This document shows, in pieces, positions 45,159 to 56,169 of a stretch of 64,000 nucleotides of DNA. The stretch spans positions 39,601,239 to 39,665,238 of the forward strand of contig NC_057814.1 of assembly GCF_018294505.1 (NCBI RefSeq), given 5' to 3'. The notes under the pieces are model-generated. The model ran no database searches. It worked only from the letters and a program-made list of their open reading frames with translations, and was not told where the DNA came from. Source of the DNA: Triticum aestivum. Taxonomy: Eukaryota > Streptophyta > Magnoliopsida > Poales > Poaceae. Positions within the stretch are counted from its first letter, which is position 1, and every line of letters starts with the position of its first letter. Both the position numbers and the translations under genes were made by a program.

Positions 45159-46395
45159 GGCCAACTCCAGCCCATGACCTCAAACGGACGTCCGTTTTGA
45201 CCTGCTTTTGTCCGTTTGGGGCGGCAATGAGATCGCCCATGTTTGTTTGGAGCCGTTGCCGTGTCGGTGCGCCCAACAAACGGTCGCACCCCATATCATG
45301 TCCGGGGTGGACGTGTTATAAAAAAACGCAAAAACTCAAAGAAATGCCAAAAAAATCAAATAAACACAAACATAAAACATAATTAAACAGTCTTCACGGC
45401 CCGTCGATGCTCCGCTCCACAGTTCTTACATAAACATAATTAATACAAAAATAAAACAAAAGAAAAGCGCCGCCCGTGAGCTGTTGCCGTGCCCGTCGAT
45501 GCCATGCCCGTCGCCGTCTCCTCACGCGTCGCCATTGTCGTCCTCGTCGCCGGTCAGGTCGATGTAGGGCGGCGGCATCCAGAGGTGGGCCGGTGGTCCC
45601 TGGAAGGTTGGAGGCTCCTGGAAGGCGGGAGGCGCCTGCACCACCTCACCCCGTGACGACGTCTCGCGCTCCGGTGACCGCGGCGGCATAGGGCATCAGT
45701 TCACGGCCCCCACGGCGTCGGCCATGTCCGTGGCCGTGCACAACGAGCTCCACCGCTGGCCTACCAACTGCGGGTGGAACGCGGCGACAGGCTGCTCCTC
45801 CGGCACCTCCTCCCTCACCTCCTCCTTGACATCCAACATCTCTAGCTCCAGTACAGCCACGTCGCCCGCCGCGGAGAGGGCCATCATGGTGTCCAGGCCC
45901 TCCAATTGACGCTCATCGTGCGTGTTCATGGAGTCTTCCCCTTGCGGCCGGTGCTCCACCACACCATGGCTGCCGGCTGCCGGCGAGCTCGAGGAAGGGG
46001 AAGGTAGAACTAGGGTTTGGGTGTCGGGTTTCGAGGAGGCAGCAGGGACTGGAGTGGGAGCGTGGACTGCGACCGGTCCATGGCTTCCCATTTAAGAAGG
46101 ACGCCTACCGCTTGCCTGGACGGATGACAGGTGGGGCCAACCGCGCGTGCGCATTTACGTTGGGTGGTGGGAGGTAGGTGGCCGCCTGCCACGCAGCATC
46201 GATACGGACGAGCGGCGCGTCCGTTTGCTGTCCGCCTGGACCCAAACTAGGCGCATGTTTGCGCTCGAAATGGGTGGGGCGGACACAAAACAGACAAGAT
46301 GGGTCCTGACAGTGGCGCGTTGGGCCATGGGGTCTGTCCGTTTTGCCCCAAACGGACGGGGCCGGACGAGATAAGGTCGTGCACTGGAGTTGGCC
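45159..46395. mobile_element. Harbinger-like (PIF/DTH) element, 1237 bp
   Basis: Termini GGCCAACTCCAG[CT][CG]CA[TC]GACC are inverted at the two ends and flanked by the 3-bp duplication TAA (45156-45158 and 46396-46398), as for PIF/Harbinger. Copies of AAACGGAC[GG] lie near both ends. The related uninterrupted sequence is present at 56120-56160. No DDE transposase is found; the only ORF is on the minus strand. Confidence 0.85.
45522..46091 (-). pseudogene. ORF of the Harbinger-like element, one nonsense codon
   Basis: A frame starts MGSHGPVAVHAPTPVPAASS. It has a Pro/Ser-rich N terminus, an acidic segment (LEMLDVKEEVREEVPEEQ), AAFHPQLVGQRW, then ADAVGAVN followed by TGA at 45696-45698. The frame then stays open to 45522 and ends with PPYIDLTGDEDD at about 45537-45572. 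One base (probably a TGG Trp codon) separates this from an intact protein of about 190 residues. YIDLTGDEDD fits a SUMO-interacting motif (hydrophobic core then acidic residues). I have the impression that related proteins are frequent in Triticeae transposons, but cannot confirm this here. Confidence 0.7.
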
Positions 46396-47375
46396 TAAAC
46401 TCTTTTGGCTACTGCATCACGTTCATAGTTGGGGTAACATGTGCTCAGTGGCAAACTCGCACAATTACCGAGCATCTTCTTTTTCCTCTCCGTATTATTA
46501 CTCAAAACACTTACAAGAAGAAAATTGGTGCCAAAAGAAAAACCCAAGTTTGTTGATTTTTCGACAAAGGAAATATATTAATATCGCGAACATATCAATT
46601 ACACCTAGCCTCTACACCAACAAAATATTCAACTAGACATTGATGATGCACACAACCAAAAAGATAAAAAGAAAAAGAACAAGAAAAAAGCCCCGCCATA
46701 GTGATCAGTCACTCGCAGTAGCAATACACTAACCACCACCAAAGACAGCACCCGTACCGCAAAAAAGGTCCTCTAAAGACGACACCTCCAAGAAGGAAAC
46801 AGAGCACAAACACTGTCATCGCTGGATGATCTTAGGTTCTCACTCTGGAGAAAGTCTGAGTTCTAAAAATAATGTCTTCAACAAGATGATTGCCAGACAC
46901 AACCAATGAAGCGTGTTGATAGTGGAACTAGCTGCGTGGAGCAGAATCAAGATCTCGAGCTCAAAGGCTACAAAGCCCACTCGTGATCGCCATCGCCGGG
47001 GCAGGTCAATTTATACGATCAACCCTACTTGTGAGGCTCTTGGAGACCATCTTGTTTACTGCAGGCCAATAGACTCACCGCGTAAATATTGCTTCTCCTG
47101 ATGTTTCTAATTCCTACTTGTTTATTGCGTCTTTTTGTTTCTTCTCTCGCCAATTTCTCTGTGTGCTCTCTTGGACTTATTCATGCCTTAACATGTGAAA
47201 TGAATGGAGGAAAAAAATTTCAACGTGTGTGGATATATATGTGCTCATACAAGCGAAGGTTGGTGAAGAATTTACATATAGGCTCATTGTTTTATTTCAC
47301 ACTACAATTTTCATTGGTAGAATATATACCTAGTACACGGCTACCGACTGGCTTTGGTTTGCTTGTACTCCCTCC
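46396..47375 (+). repeat. Rest of the downstream flank of gene copy 3
   Basis: CATCACGTTCATAGTTGGGGT matches 56143. The stretch 47058-47330 matches 23272-23640 (TACTGCAGGCCAATAGAC, TTCATGCCTTAACATGTGAAAT-like and TTGGTAGAATA). The part 46560-46900 is unassigned and A-rich. Confidence 0.6.
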
Positions 47376-47390
47376 GTAAAGAAATATAAG

Positions 47391-47620
47391 AGTCTCTTTG
47401 ATTCGCAAGATTTTGAAAACATAGGAATGGGAAAAGTATAAGGTTGGAGTTGCATGCTCACTTGAATCCTACATAATTAGTAATGAGTGTTTGACGCCAC
47501 ATGAAACTCAAAAAATTTGTAAAAAATGGTTGAAGTGGATGTTAGATTTCCTATGAAATATAGTACAAAAAACTTCATAGGAAAATTCCTATGAGATCCA
47601 ATCCTATAAATCAAAGGACC
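47391..47620. mobile_element. MITE with CTTTGATTC termini
   Basis: The left end TCTCTTTGATTCGCAAGATTTTG and the right end CCAATCCTATAAATCAAAGGACC are inverted relatives around a 180-bp interior with TCATAGGAA/TTCCTATGA pairs. It lies directly against the HSP101 pseudogene. A CTCCCTCCGTAAAGAAATATAAGAG Stowaway-like end is fused on the left (47368). Confidence 0.6.
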
Positions 47621-48475
47621 AACATTGGCGACTGGGACGAGGAGATCAGCCGCGTGGTGCGGATCCTGTCGTGGCGCACAAATAACAACCCCGTTCTCAT
47701 CGGCGAGCCCGGCATGGCCAAGACCGCCGTATTGGAGGGGCTCGCGCAGCGCGGCGACGTCCCCAGCAACCTCGTGGAGGTGCGCCATGGTGTACGGATT
47801 CAGGACCGTGCGCTCGTCACTGCCGCGCAGCTCTCATTGAGGTACATCATGGATAAGTGCTCTGTTCTTTTGATTTGTGAAGGCAATTTTCAGACATTGT
47901 GATTTCTGCACGGTCAGTTTTGCAGAGTTTTTGCCTTGATCACTGGTCTTGAATCCACAATGTTCTTTTGTTTTGTTACATGTCGTCATCTGCCTGATAA
48001 AGCAATCGATTTGGCTGACGAGGCCTGTGCAAATGGGAGGGTGCAACTCGACAGTCAGCCTGAAGCGATAGACAACCTTGAGAGGAAGAGGATCCAGTTG
48101 GAAGTCGAGCTCCATGCTCTCGAGAAGGAGAAGGACAAAGCTAGCAAAGCTCGGCTAGTTGATGTGAGTAACTGGTGAATTTGTGATCTTGATTTATCTA
48201 ATTATCTTGTTTTAGAGATTTTTTTTTCTAATTTATCTAGTGTCAATTGATTTTTTCTGACAATGTGCAATTTTTTTACTGCACTTGCTCGATTTTGACA
48301 ATGTGCAAAAACTCGAATCATTTCGGTCAGGAAAGAGTTGGACGATCTGAGACACAAGTTGCAGCCGCTGCAGATGAAGTATCGCAAGGAGAAAGAGAGG
48401 ATCGATGGGAGCCTGAAGCAGCGCCGCGAAGAGCCGCAGTTCACTCTGCAAGAGGCCGAGCGCATGGTAGCATGG
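47621..48475 (+). pseudogene. HSP101: HSP101 / ClpB chaperone pseudogene fragment
   Basis: Three exon-like blocks correspond to the first AAA+ domain and the middle domain of the cytosolic disaggregase HSP101. Block 1 (47621-47851) has [25 protein letters not shown] and then [11 protein letters not shown]. It jumps directly to [11 protein letters not shown], losing about 120 residues that include Walker B. The Walker A GEPGVGKT is changed to GEPGMAKT, and the donor after RYIM reads GATAAG instead of GTAAG. Block 2 (47984-48163) has HLPDKAIDLADEACANGRVQ and ELHALEKEKDKASKARLVD, then GTGAGT. Block 3 (48331-48475) has KELDDLRHKLQPLQMKYRKE and QFTLQEAER, then stops. There is no start, no NBD2 and no C terminus. 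It cannot be functional. Preserved introns show it came from genomic DNA, not from mRNA. Confidence 0.92.
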
Positions 48476-48499
48476 CCGCCGAATTATCGAAGTCCTGCT

Positions 48500-49970
48500 C
48501 TCCGGTCGTGATGGCTGGACCATATGGGCTGCTTCCTCCGTATCGTTTCATTCACGCTGGCTACAGTATCGTGTGGTATTATCGTCATAGTGGGCGTATG
48601 CGATGTAATTTTTCCTTCTAGGTATAGAAATTCAATACCCATGGCCATTCATATTATGGATACACAATGAATATTCAACCAACACGTTTATACTTGTGTG
48701 GGTGAAGGCCTCCAACCTCTCCCTTATACTCACTCACAAAAAAAAAAACTTCTCCCTTATACATATACCGACGGATCTTCGCCAAAGTAGATAGCAAGCC
48801 AAATTTTTTCATTCATATAGGCAATGGCCACACATTAACAAAGGGGGGAGTGAGGAGAATAACCTACGCAAACAGGAATTGGAGACATCAGAACATGAGC
48901 AACATTTGGGTATTTAGCCACTCAGTCTTGTAAGTCTTCCATAGGTCGCAAGGCTCGTGTGTCCAACTGTTAATGGTCCGGCAATGTCGAGAGATGCCTC
49001 GGCCCGATCCTTCTAGATATTTCCTCTGCCAGTTGCATTCCGGTGGTGCACGACCGCGTTTCGTTGCTCATCGACTATGCGCATGCATGTCACTAAATTC
49101 TTGTGCGCAAACGTCAGCAACTCCCACTTGACTGGGGATCTTGGTAATTGGATGGATGCCGACCACGGTGGTGATGACCGTTCAAATGTGGTTCTCTTGC
49201 ATCAGGATGTGTGCAATCCCTTTGTTGATGGGCTAATGCGGTTCCCCAGTGCTCATGTGATGGCTACTATGAAAGTTGCGGCCTCGATCTTTGCCCTTTG
49301 GCTCCGTTGTGAGAATGCCAAGTCCACTGCGATGGCTCTTCATTCACTAATGTTCGTCTTTTTGTGACCGAGACGTTTCAGTTCAACAACTTAAAATTAG
49401 CAACTTCGAATCGCTTGGTACCGAGAGAAGTTGTGAAATAGTTTTTGAGTGAGAAAACTGGTTCCTTCTCAACTAGTTAGAATTTACATTTTGGCTATAT
49501 GACATTGTCTACCATGTAGGCCACTACTACGAGATAGGACTTGATCAGCATGAGAATCTTATTAAGGTTTGAATATAATAAAACTAGGCTTCGGCGAGTC
49601 GGCAAAATATTCCATCTTCCAAGATTATAATCAAATGTGTTGCCAATGATATAGTAACCGTTTAGTATATTAATTAATAACGGAATTAGTGGAATTCATG
49701 CACCTTATCTTCTCGTGCAAGGAATTATCTTGCTTTGTTCATACTCATAATAATTCATCAGATAATCATTGGTGCAATATCGTTACTCTCTTAGCGTTAG
49801 ATCTATGGTTTTGATGAGAGATAACAAGTTTTGACAATCGGTCAAGTTGTAAACACAGTTTTGATATGCTTATTTTGAGGAAAAACAGTAGGGAAGACCC
49901 CTACTGGACCCCTACTGGACAGTTTTGATATGCTAGCATGCACAACTCTAAAAATCCCTAGAGATGCATC
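48500..49970. repeat. Duplicated segment D, copy 2
   Basis: It matches 15215-16560 nearly end to end (GATGGCTGGACC, TTCCTCTGCCAGTTGCATTCCGG, TGTGGTTCTCTTGCATCA and TCTTAGCGTTAGAT landmarks). An insertion of about 20 bp (GCAATCCCTTTGTTGATGG) is present near 49215. The minus-strand frame seen in copy 1 contains stops here. Confidence 0.8.
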
Positions 49971-50149
49971 CACGCAGTTTTCCAATTGTAAACACACATC
50001 TCAAGGAGTTAATACTTTTCCATTGTAGGCTGTATCCAAGCTTCTTCAGAAGACACATAATTGCTTCTCGGTGTACTTCAGAACGGTCCGGCTCATATAA
50101 TGAAACAAGAACGTAGAATGTGGTTATAATAGTTTTGGTAACATTCTAG

Positions 50150-50700
50150 GAATTTCGTTTCCCCAGTTTGTTTTTGTTTTTCTGTTTTTTATCTACTCAT
50201 TTTGCATGTTTATTTGCTTTTTTCTTTTCTTCCTTCCTTTTTATTTTTCGTTTTTCTCCTCTCCTTTTCTTTCATTATTAAAGTTATGAATTTTTTATTG
50301 TAAATAAATTCATGATTTTTTCAATTAGCAAACATTTTATAAAATCATGTACATTTCTCAAATTCGATAATACTTTTAAGTTGGTGAATATTAAAATATA
50401 TGAACAATTTTTTAAAATTGTGAGTATTTTTTACATTCGCGAACAATTTTTAAAAAGCGTGAATCTTTTTGAAAATCTCTGAATACTTTGAAATTAGTTA
50501 ACATTTTAAAATTTTGGGATGCTCTTTCCAATTCCATGAACCATTTTCAATTGGTAAACATTTTTTAAATTCATGAGAAGTTTTTTAGTCTTTGAAAATT
50601 TTAATTTAAAAATGTGAACACTTTTAAAATCTACAAACATATTTCTAAGAGCTGTGATTTTTATTTCACCAACTATTTTAATACTAGCAAAAAAAGATAG
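50150..50700. repeat. T-rich tract plus AACATTTT repeats, third copy
   Basis: TTTTTGTTTTTCTG…CTTCCTTCC is followed by irregular repeats such as GAACAATTTTTAAAA and AACATTTTTTAAATTC. It has the same layout as 16995-18130 but is strongly diverged. Nothing coding. Confidence 0.5.
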
Positions 50701-51164
50701 CTATTTTTTCCAGAGCCTGCATGTAGTAAAGGAACAAGCAAAAAAAAAAAATCCAACACACCGAGCAAGTGAATGCTCGAGTGAACTTAATGGATCATGA
50801 CTCAGTATGCACTATAAGGTCACTTTGATGCCTTAAGCGCTAGATATGAGCACCCTAAGTGTCGGCGCGTGTGGGTTGTTTTGCTGCTGGGGAAGGGAGC
50901 AAACAAGTTTGTTCATTGTTGGGGGAGTTGATACCTGTGGGTTCTTCTTCGCGTGTTTTGTGAGGGGTGGTGTGGCTTGTTCAGTCTGTGCCGCCTGATC
51001 GGGTAGCGCTTTCTTTTTCTTCCCAGTTAATCTCCTCTGGCGATAGATTCACTATGGAATGCTAACATCATGCTAGCGCTAGGGGTGAGCCTGGGCAAAT
51101 AATTACCATGAATAGTGAACTCTAAAAAAATTCAAAAAAATATGGTGGCGAAGAACAACAAATG

Positions 51165-51313
51165 TTCTAAGTGCTTGCCAAGTTTCATTAGGGAACGACA
51201 TTCGTGGAAGTCGTGGCCAAAAAAAAATAATCTATTTTGGAGTGCTAATTGTTTTTTTTTGCCACGGCACCCACGAATGTTATTCCCTGATGAAACTTGG
51301 CAGGCACTTAAAA
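51165..51313. repeat. Long imperfect hairpin (about 54-bp arms)
   Basis: The left arm 51165-51218 (AAGTGCTTGCCAAGTTTCAT…CATTCGTGG…CGTGGCC) pairs with the right arm 51261-51313 (GCCACGGCACCCACGAATGT…ATGAAACTTGGCAGGCACTT). The loop is about 42 nt and roughly 85% of the arm bases pair. A shorter relative is at 43001-43104. Confidence 0.7.
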
Positions 51314-51359
51314 CTCGGATGGGCACTTTCCAACACTTTTTTCATGAATGCAAATGACA

Positions 51360-53110
51360 CTGACATATAGGTGATGTTTTTTTGAACATTTTGGTATCTT
51401 ATTTGCATTTTTCTGATTTAGTATGAATTAGTTATGAAGTTTTCAAACTGATGGTCAAACGGTCAAAGGGCAAAAGCATAATAGGAGCAAAGTGACTTCG
51501 ACAGAACCGGTGACTTTTGGGAATTAGGGGTAAAACAGACGAGTGAGACACAACTAGGGGCATAAATCTGATTATCCCTTTACGTATATACTGATTTGTT
51601 TATATGTGAAAAAGGTATATTACTAAAAGTACATCACAAATGATATTTTTTCAACAAAACTCGTATTGGAGTATCTTATTATATTTAATGAAATATATCA
51701 AAAATGATAAAGAGGTATAGTCAATATGTATACGAGGTATACTGAAGATGGGAGTACATACTCCCACGAGTACAGAAAAGTAGTATATTATCCCAAAAGA
51801 AAAAAAATACATTTTGCGAAAACCACTGCTGAGATACAATTAGAAGTATATTACCCCAAGACGCATTATATATAGGTTACATACAATATTTGTTTAAAGC
51901 ATAAAAAAATTATTACATAATGAATGGCTACAACTAATAGCATGCAACAGTGAATAATAATTGTTTCATGTGTAATACAAAGGATCTAATTAATTTAAGC
52001 TAGATAAAAATGATATATTTTTAATAAATTCCTGGTGGGACAGTTTACATATAATTAGGTTTTGCGAATTATGTTACACCGATACAAAATCCTGTTTTTT
52101 TGCGAATAATACAAAATCCTGTTAGTAATTGAGAAATAATTAAGTAGCATACCTTGCTCGAAAAAAAAAAAAATTGCCGCCACAAAAATGGGTACTAGCT
52201 TTCCCTTTTGTTAATTGTGCGAGCCAAAATCTTGCATGATGGGAAAGTATATTGTCTATAGCCTAGTGGAAAATATATATGATAATATTTTGTGCGACCC
52301 TGATTGCCTCCTTTGAGTTCGTCTAAAAGAAAGGAGTGAAAAAGCATATTCTAAAGCTTGAGAACCAAACAAATGAGTTCATCATTTTCCAGTTCCACAC
52401 ATTCATCTTTTTTGTGTAACCTCGAATTAAATACTTTATAATCCAATGTTAGCACAAACATTTACAAATAAGAATAAACTCGTTATTTTCTCAAACTTGA
52501 AAGGGCGGTTAGATTATTTATTTATTTTGATTTTGGCTATTTGTAGCCTAGGAGCAAAGCACAAAGTAATATTGCTTGCACTTGATGTGGTGTTTACAAC
52601 ATTTGTATGGAATATAATGAAGAAAAAATAATAGATGTACATGTATAAAAGGTTTACTTTTGTCACAAATATGTCGTCAGTGTGTATCCAGTGCCTTAAT
52701 AACACCATGCATCATATTATGCATATGTTTAATAAAATTGTAAAAATGGAAAACTTCTGATCACACTTAATTTATTTAGATGCATGCAATTACAATAATT
52801 AGATAAAGTAAAAGTAGAGGGAATAGTTTACTGCCGAGTGGCTTTCACTATATTATATATCAGTGAATTCTGGTTGTAGAGCTAAATCTGATAGGTTGTA
52901 GCTGCCATCGCATGAATTTCATGGGTCTGATAAATGATCCAGAACTATAGTGCTTCTTTCACTTAGGCTTTCTCATTGTCAAGGAAGGGTTTCAACATGA
53001 TTTTTAGGTGATTTCTCCTGCCCAACTCAACCCACTATTTCGGGCATGCTCTACAAAGGATCACTCAATTCAAGACCCGACTCGAGATTCGCTACAAGAT
53101 GGACTGCGCG
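51360..53110. other. AT-rich intergenic sequence
   Basis: I see no gene, element end or ordered repeat here. Two frames of about 60 codons near 52450-52700 have no coding character. Confidence 0.5.
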
Positions 53111-53119
53111 GCAGTGATG

Positions 53120-55985
53120 GATGACAACCAATCGGGCCGAAAAGATGGCCATGAGGCCCATGAATAATGAAAAAAATGGCGAGCAGCCACCCCTGGATGA
53201 AGCGAGGATGTGTTTCTGTGATTCATTTTATGTGAATTGCAGAAATGATTATTAAAAATATAATCATGTTTTCTTCAAATGATCATGCATTTCACAGAAA
53301 ATGTCCATTCACGTTTCGATATGTGTTCATATGCTTTCCTAAAAATGACCAAAGCATTCGACGCCCCCCTCCCTGCAACACACACACACACAAAACACAC
53401 AATTATTTTTTAGATAATTGAACAAGGAAGACACATAATCGAAAGAATGATTGCTTTATAGCACCTGTTGCTTATGCAAACAAATTCCCTCAGAGTGGCA
53501 GCTTTTCAATATCTAACTAATCCACTGCATCTTATAAATTGTATAGTTATTCAGAACATCTTCCTTCGAGCTCCTATGGAAGACCTTGGCCGCACGCGCT
53601 TTGACATGACCAGTCCACTAATAAGTCAGGTATCTCTGAAAAGTAAGACCGTCCGCTTCCCTTAAAAGATGTTGGAAAAAGGGGAAAGGGAAGACAAAAT
53701 GAAAGGAAAACAAATACAAAAAAATAAATAGAAATAAGAGATGAACAAAAATAATAAGGAAGAGATAAATGGTTTGGGCAAGGATGCGTGAGGATGTGTG
53801 TTTAAATCCCATACCCCACAAGTCAACACGCCCTAGCCGACATGTCATGCCATGATCGAATTGAATCAAACATGATCTGTTTCCAGAAAGAACATGCAAT
53901 AATCTTCAGACTTTTTATTTAATGAGTGTCCTACCTATACTTTTTAATTCAAAATAGTCGATTACTACATTTATGGGGATTTTTTTTTCAAAATAGGCTA
54001 GTGCATGACAATTATATTGCACGATTATATGTTCTAACTTGATTTTAAAAACACAGGCTAGTTGATGACATTTTCATTACACTCTTACCTGCTTCGAATA
54101 TGTCATTAGTTGGCTGCTTTGCTAGCTCGCAGCTCTAGCTGAACAATGTATTTGTTTCCACAAAGAAAAGATATGTGGTGGCAATAGATTATAGCTAAAA
54201 TGATCATGTATGATTTGCAACACATGTTAAACAAACCCAATATGGGTCTACCAGTTGGCCAAAACAGTCATATAAATAATTATGTCATAGGATAAAGTAT
54301 GGAAGTAAACACCTTAGAGGAGGGAAATAGAGTTTGGCTACGCAGCTAACCGTGAATTGGATTTCAGGTGTGAGGTACCCTCAAGTTCATGTGTACATGT
54401 GGGTTTGTGCGTAACATAATTTTCCTAACTAATTCCTATCCACAACATAGTCACCAACACACACATGGTGTAGCAAGGGGAAATGGTGCTACTTGCCATA
54501 GTTTTCGTAATGGCACTTGGAACATTGAAAGATCTGTTAGAAGCAATGCCATTTATAGTACCAAGCAAGTAGAGTGGTTAGGTGCCACATCATGGAGCAT
54601 TGAACTATGAATCAGTGATTGTGGTACTCTTATTGCGCATAAGTTTTATTTACTCTATTACATTTTTAATGGGTTTCTACACGACAATCACTAGGTCTCC
54701 TAGGGTAACTACCTTAGACATTGCCAGTTTGCTACACTCGTCATGAATATGCAAGTGTCTTTATGATGTTACAACATGGTGGTCAATCATGCCGCGGTAT
54801 ACAATGACAATTCTTAGATCACATTTACGCAGCCACATTAGTTTTCAATGCAAATTTATGATTAGTTATTTTGTCGAGTCTGAATAAAAAGTCAACCTGG
54901 TGTGGTCAGAGAAGCACCTGTCAGAGCCAACCTTGCTATTTCCTCTTCTCTCAACGAAAAATACATGACACACTTTCGCTTGTTGGGACTTGTTTTCGGA
55001 ACTGCCCTAGCGGCTCCCCTTCGTAATGGTATCACCCTCATTGTGAGGATTGGGCCGCTAGACACCACTCCTAGGGTTTTGCAATTGCTTTTTGTTCTCC
55101 TTGATCCACTCCATCCTTGGTGGTGCATGATCTAGCTCCCCGTTGTCATTATAAGTGAAGTGTACAATAGTTGCACGGTGGAGGATGTCAAATTTGTCCA
55201 GAAGGCTGCTAGATCGACTTGAGTAGGCGGCATGTTTGGAGGGTGGTTGCTTCTATGGTCCTCCTTGACGTTGTCGACTGAGCTGGGAGGCCGAGTTCTG
55301 AGGGGTACAAGGATTTTTGTAGACTAACCGTAATGACAATGGCACTGACGTTTGCAATATGTTGTTCTTGAGGTTTACAAGGTATATGATGCTTTTGCCT
55401 CAAAGATTGGGTTGCGGTAACCCATTCTCCCATCTCTCCAGCAACGATGATGTAGGTTGGATTTGGTGGACACTGAAGAATTTAAGAGTTGCACTTTTTT
55501 AGGTCATTTGTATAATGCTTCTAGGTAACTGGTCCTTTCTAAAAATAGGCCATGCGTGTTGTAACACTTTGATGGAGTGTGAATCATAAGTGGATAGGGG
55601 GCGCAAACGCAAAGCATTGGAAGGGACTTGGTCTAAAGGGCAAAATCAACCGCAAATTATGTAGGAACTTAAACTGATGTGACAAGAAGGCCTGGTAATT
55701 CCGTATTTCACAAACCTAAATTAGCCTACTTTATTTTAGAACAAGTAACTAGGGAGTACCCACTGGGACGAATCACGCATGTCACTAGACCGAGTACATG
55801 GTGTGACGCGTGGCACTCGCTCGCTACCCATCTGACCATGAAACGGGCGTTGTATTCCATCGACTTTTTCATATTTATTCTACTGGTGTATATAATACTT
55901 CTTTTCTCTTTTTTTTTGTTGCGCGGTCTATGTAAGTGAGTTCCATGTGTATTGTGTGGCTGTGCAACACATGTGTGCATCGCTA
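53120..55985. repeat. Duplicated B-type copy C
   Basis: It contains sequence co-linear with 23785-24296 and then 38657-40740, giving the uninterrupted form of the Copia insertion site (TATTGCACGATTATATG at about 54012). The first part also matches copy A from about 53780. It carries a unique 219-bp insert at 53447-53665. Confidence 0.82.
53447..53665 (+). other. 219-bp unique insert in copy C
   Basis: It is absent at the corresponding point of copy B (24098). It contains a 65-codon frame (53468-53665; …RAPMEDLGRTRFDMTSPL…) with no family recognised. No clear target duplication or inverted ends are visible. It could be filler DNA from double-strand-break repair. Confidence 0.45.
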
Positions 55986-55989
55986 AGGA

Positions 55990-56169
55990 CATTATTGTGG
56001 CAGGGTAGTTAAGTAGGGATGCTCAGACAAGCTAATCCAGAATTGGAGCTGCCCAATCCAAAAAGAGGTGAACACGTGTGTGTACGTGCATTGCAACTCG
56101 CTAGATATCCGAACTTCAAACTCGCAACTCTTAGGCTAATGAGTCACGTTCATAGTTAGGGAACCATGC
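55990..56169 (+). repeat. Downstream-flank remnant of a fourth 93-aa gene copy
   Basis: It matches 45008-45158 joined to 46396-46450, without the Harbinger-like element between them (TTGTGGCAGGGTAGTTAAG, AATTGGAGCTGCCCAATCC, GAGTCACGTTCATAGTTAGGG). No coding part of the gene is present. It is cut by the LTR at 56170. Confidence 0.75.
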
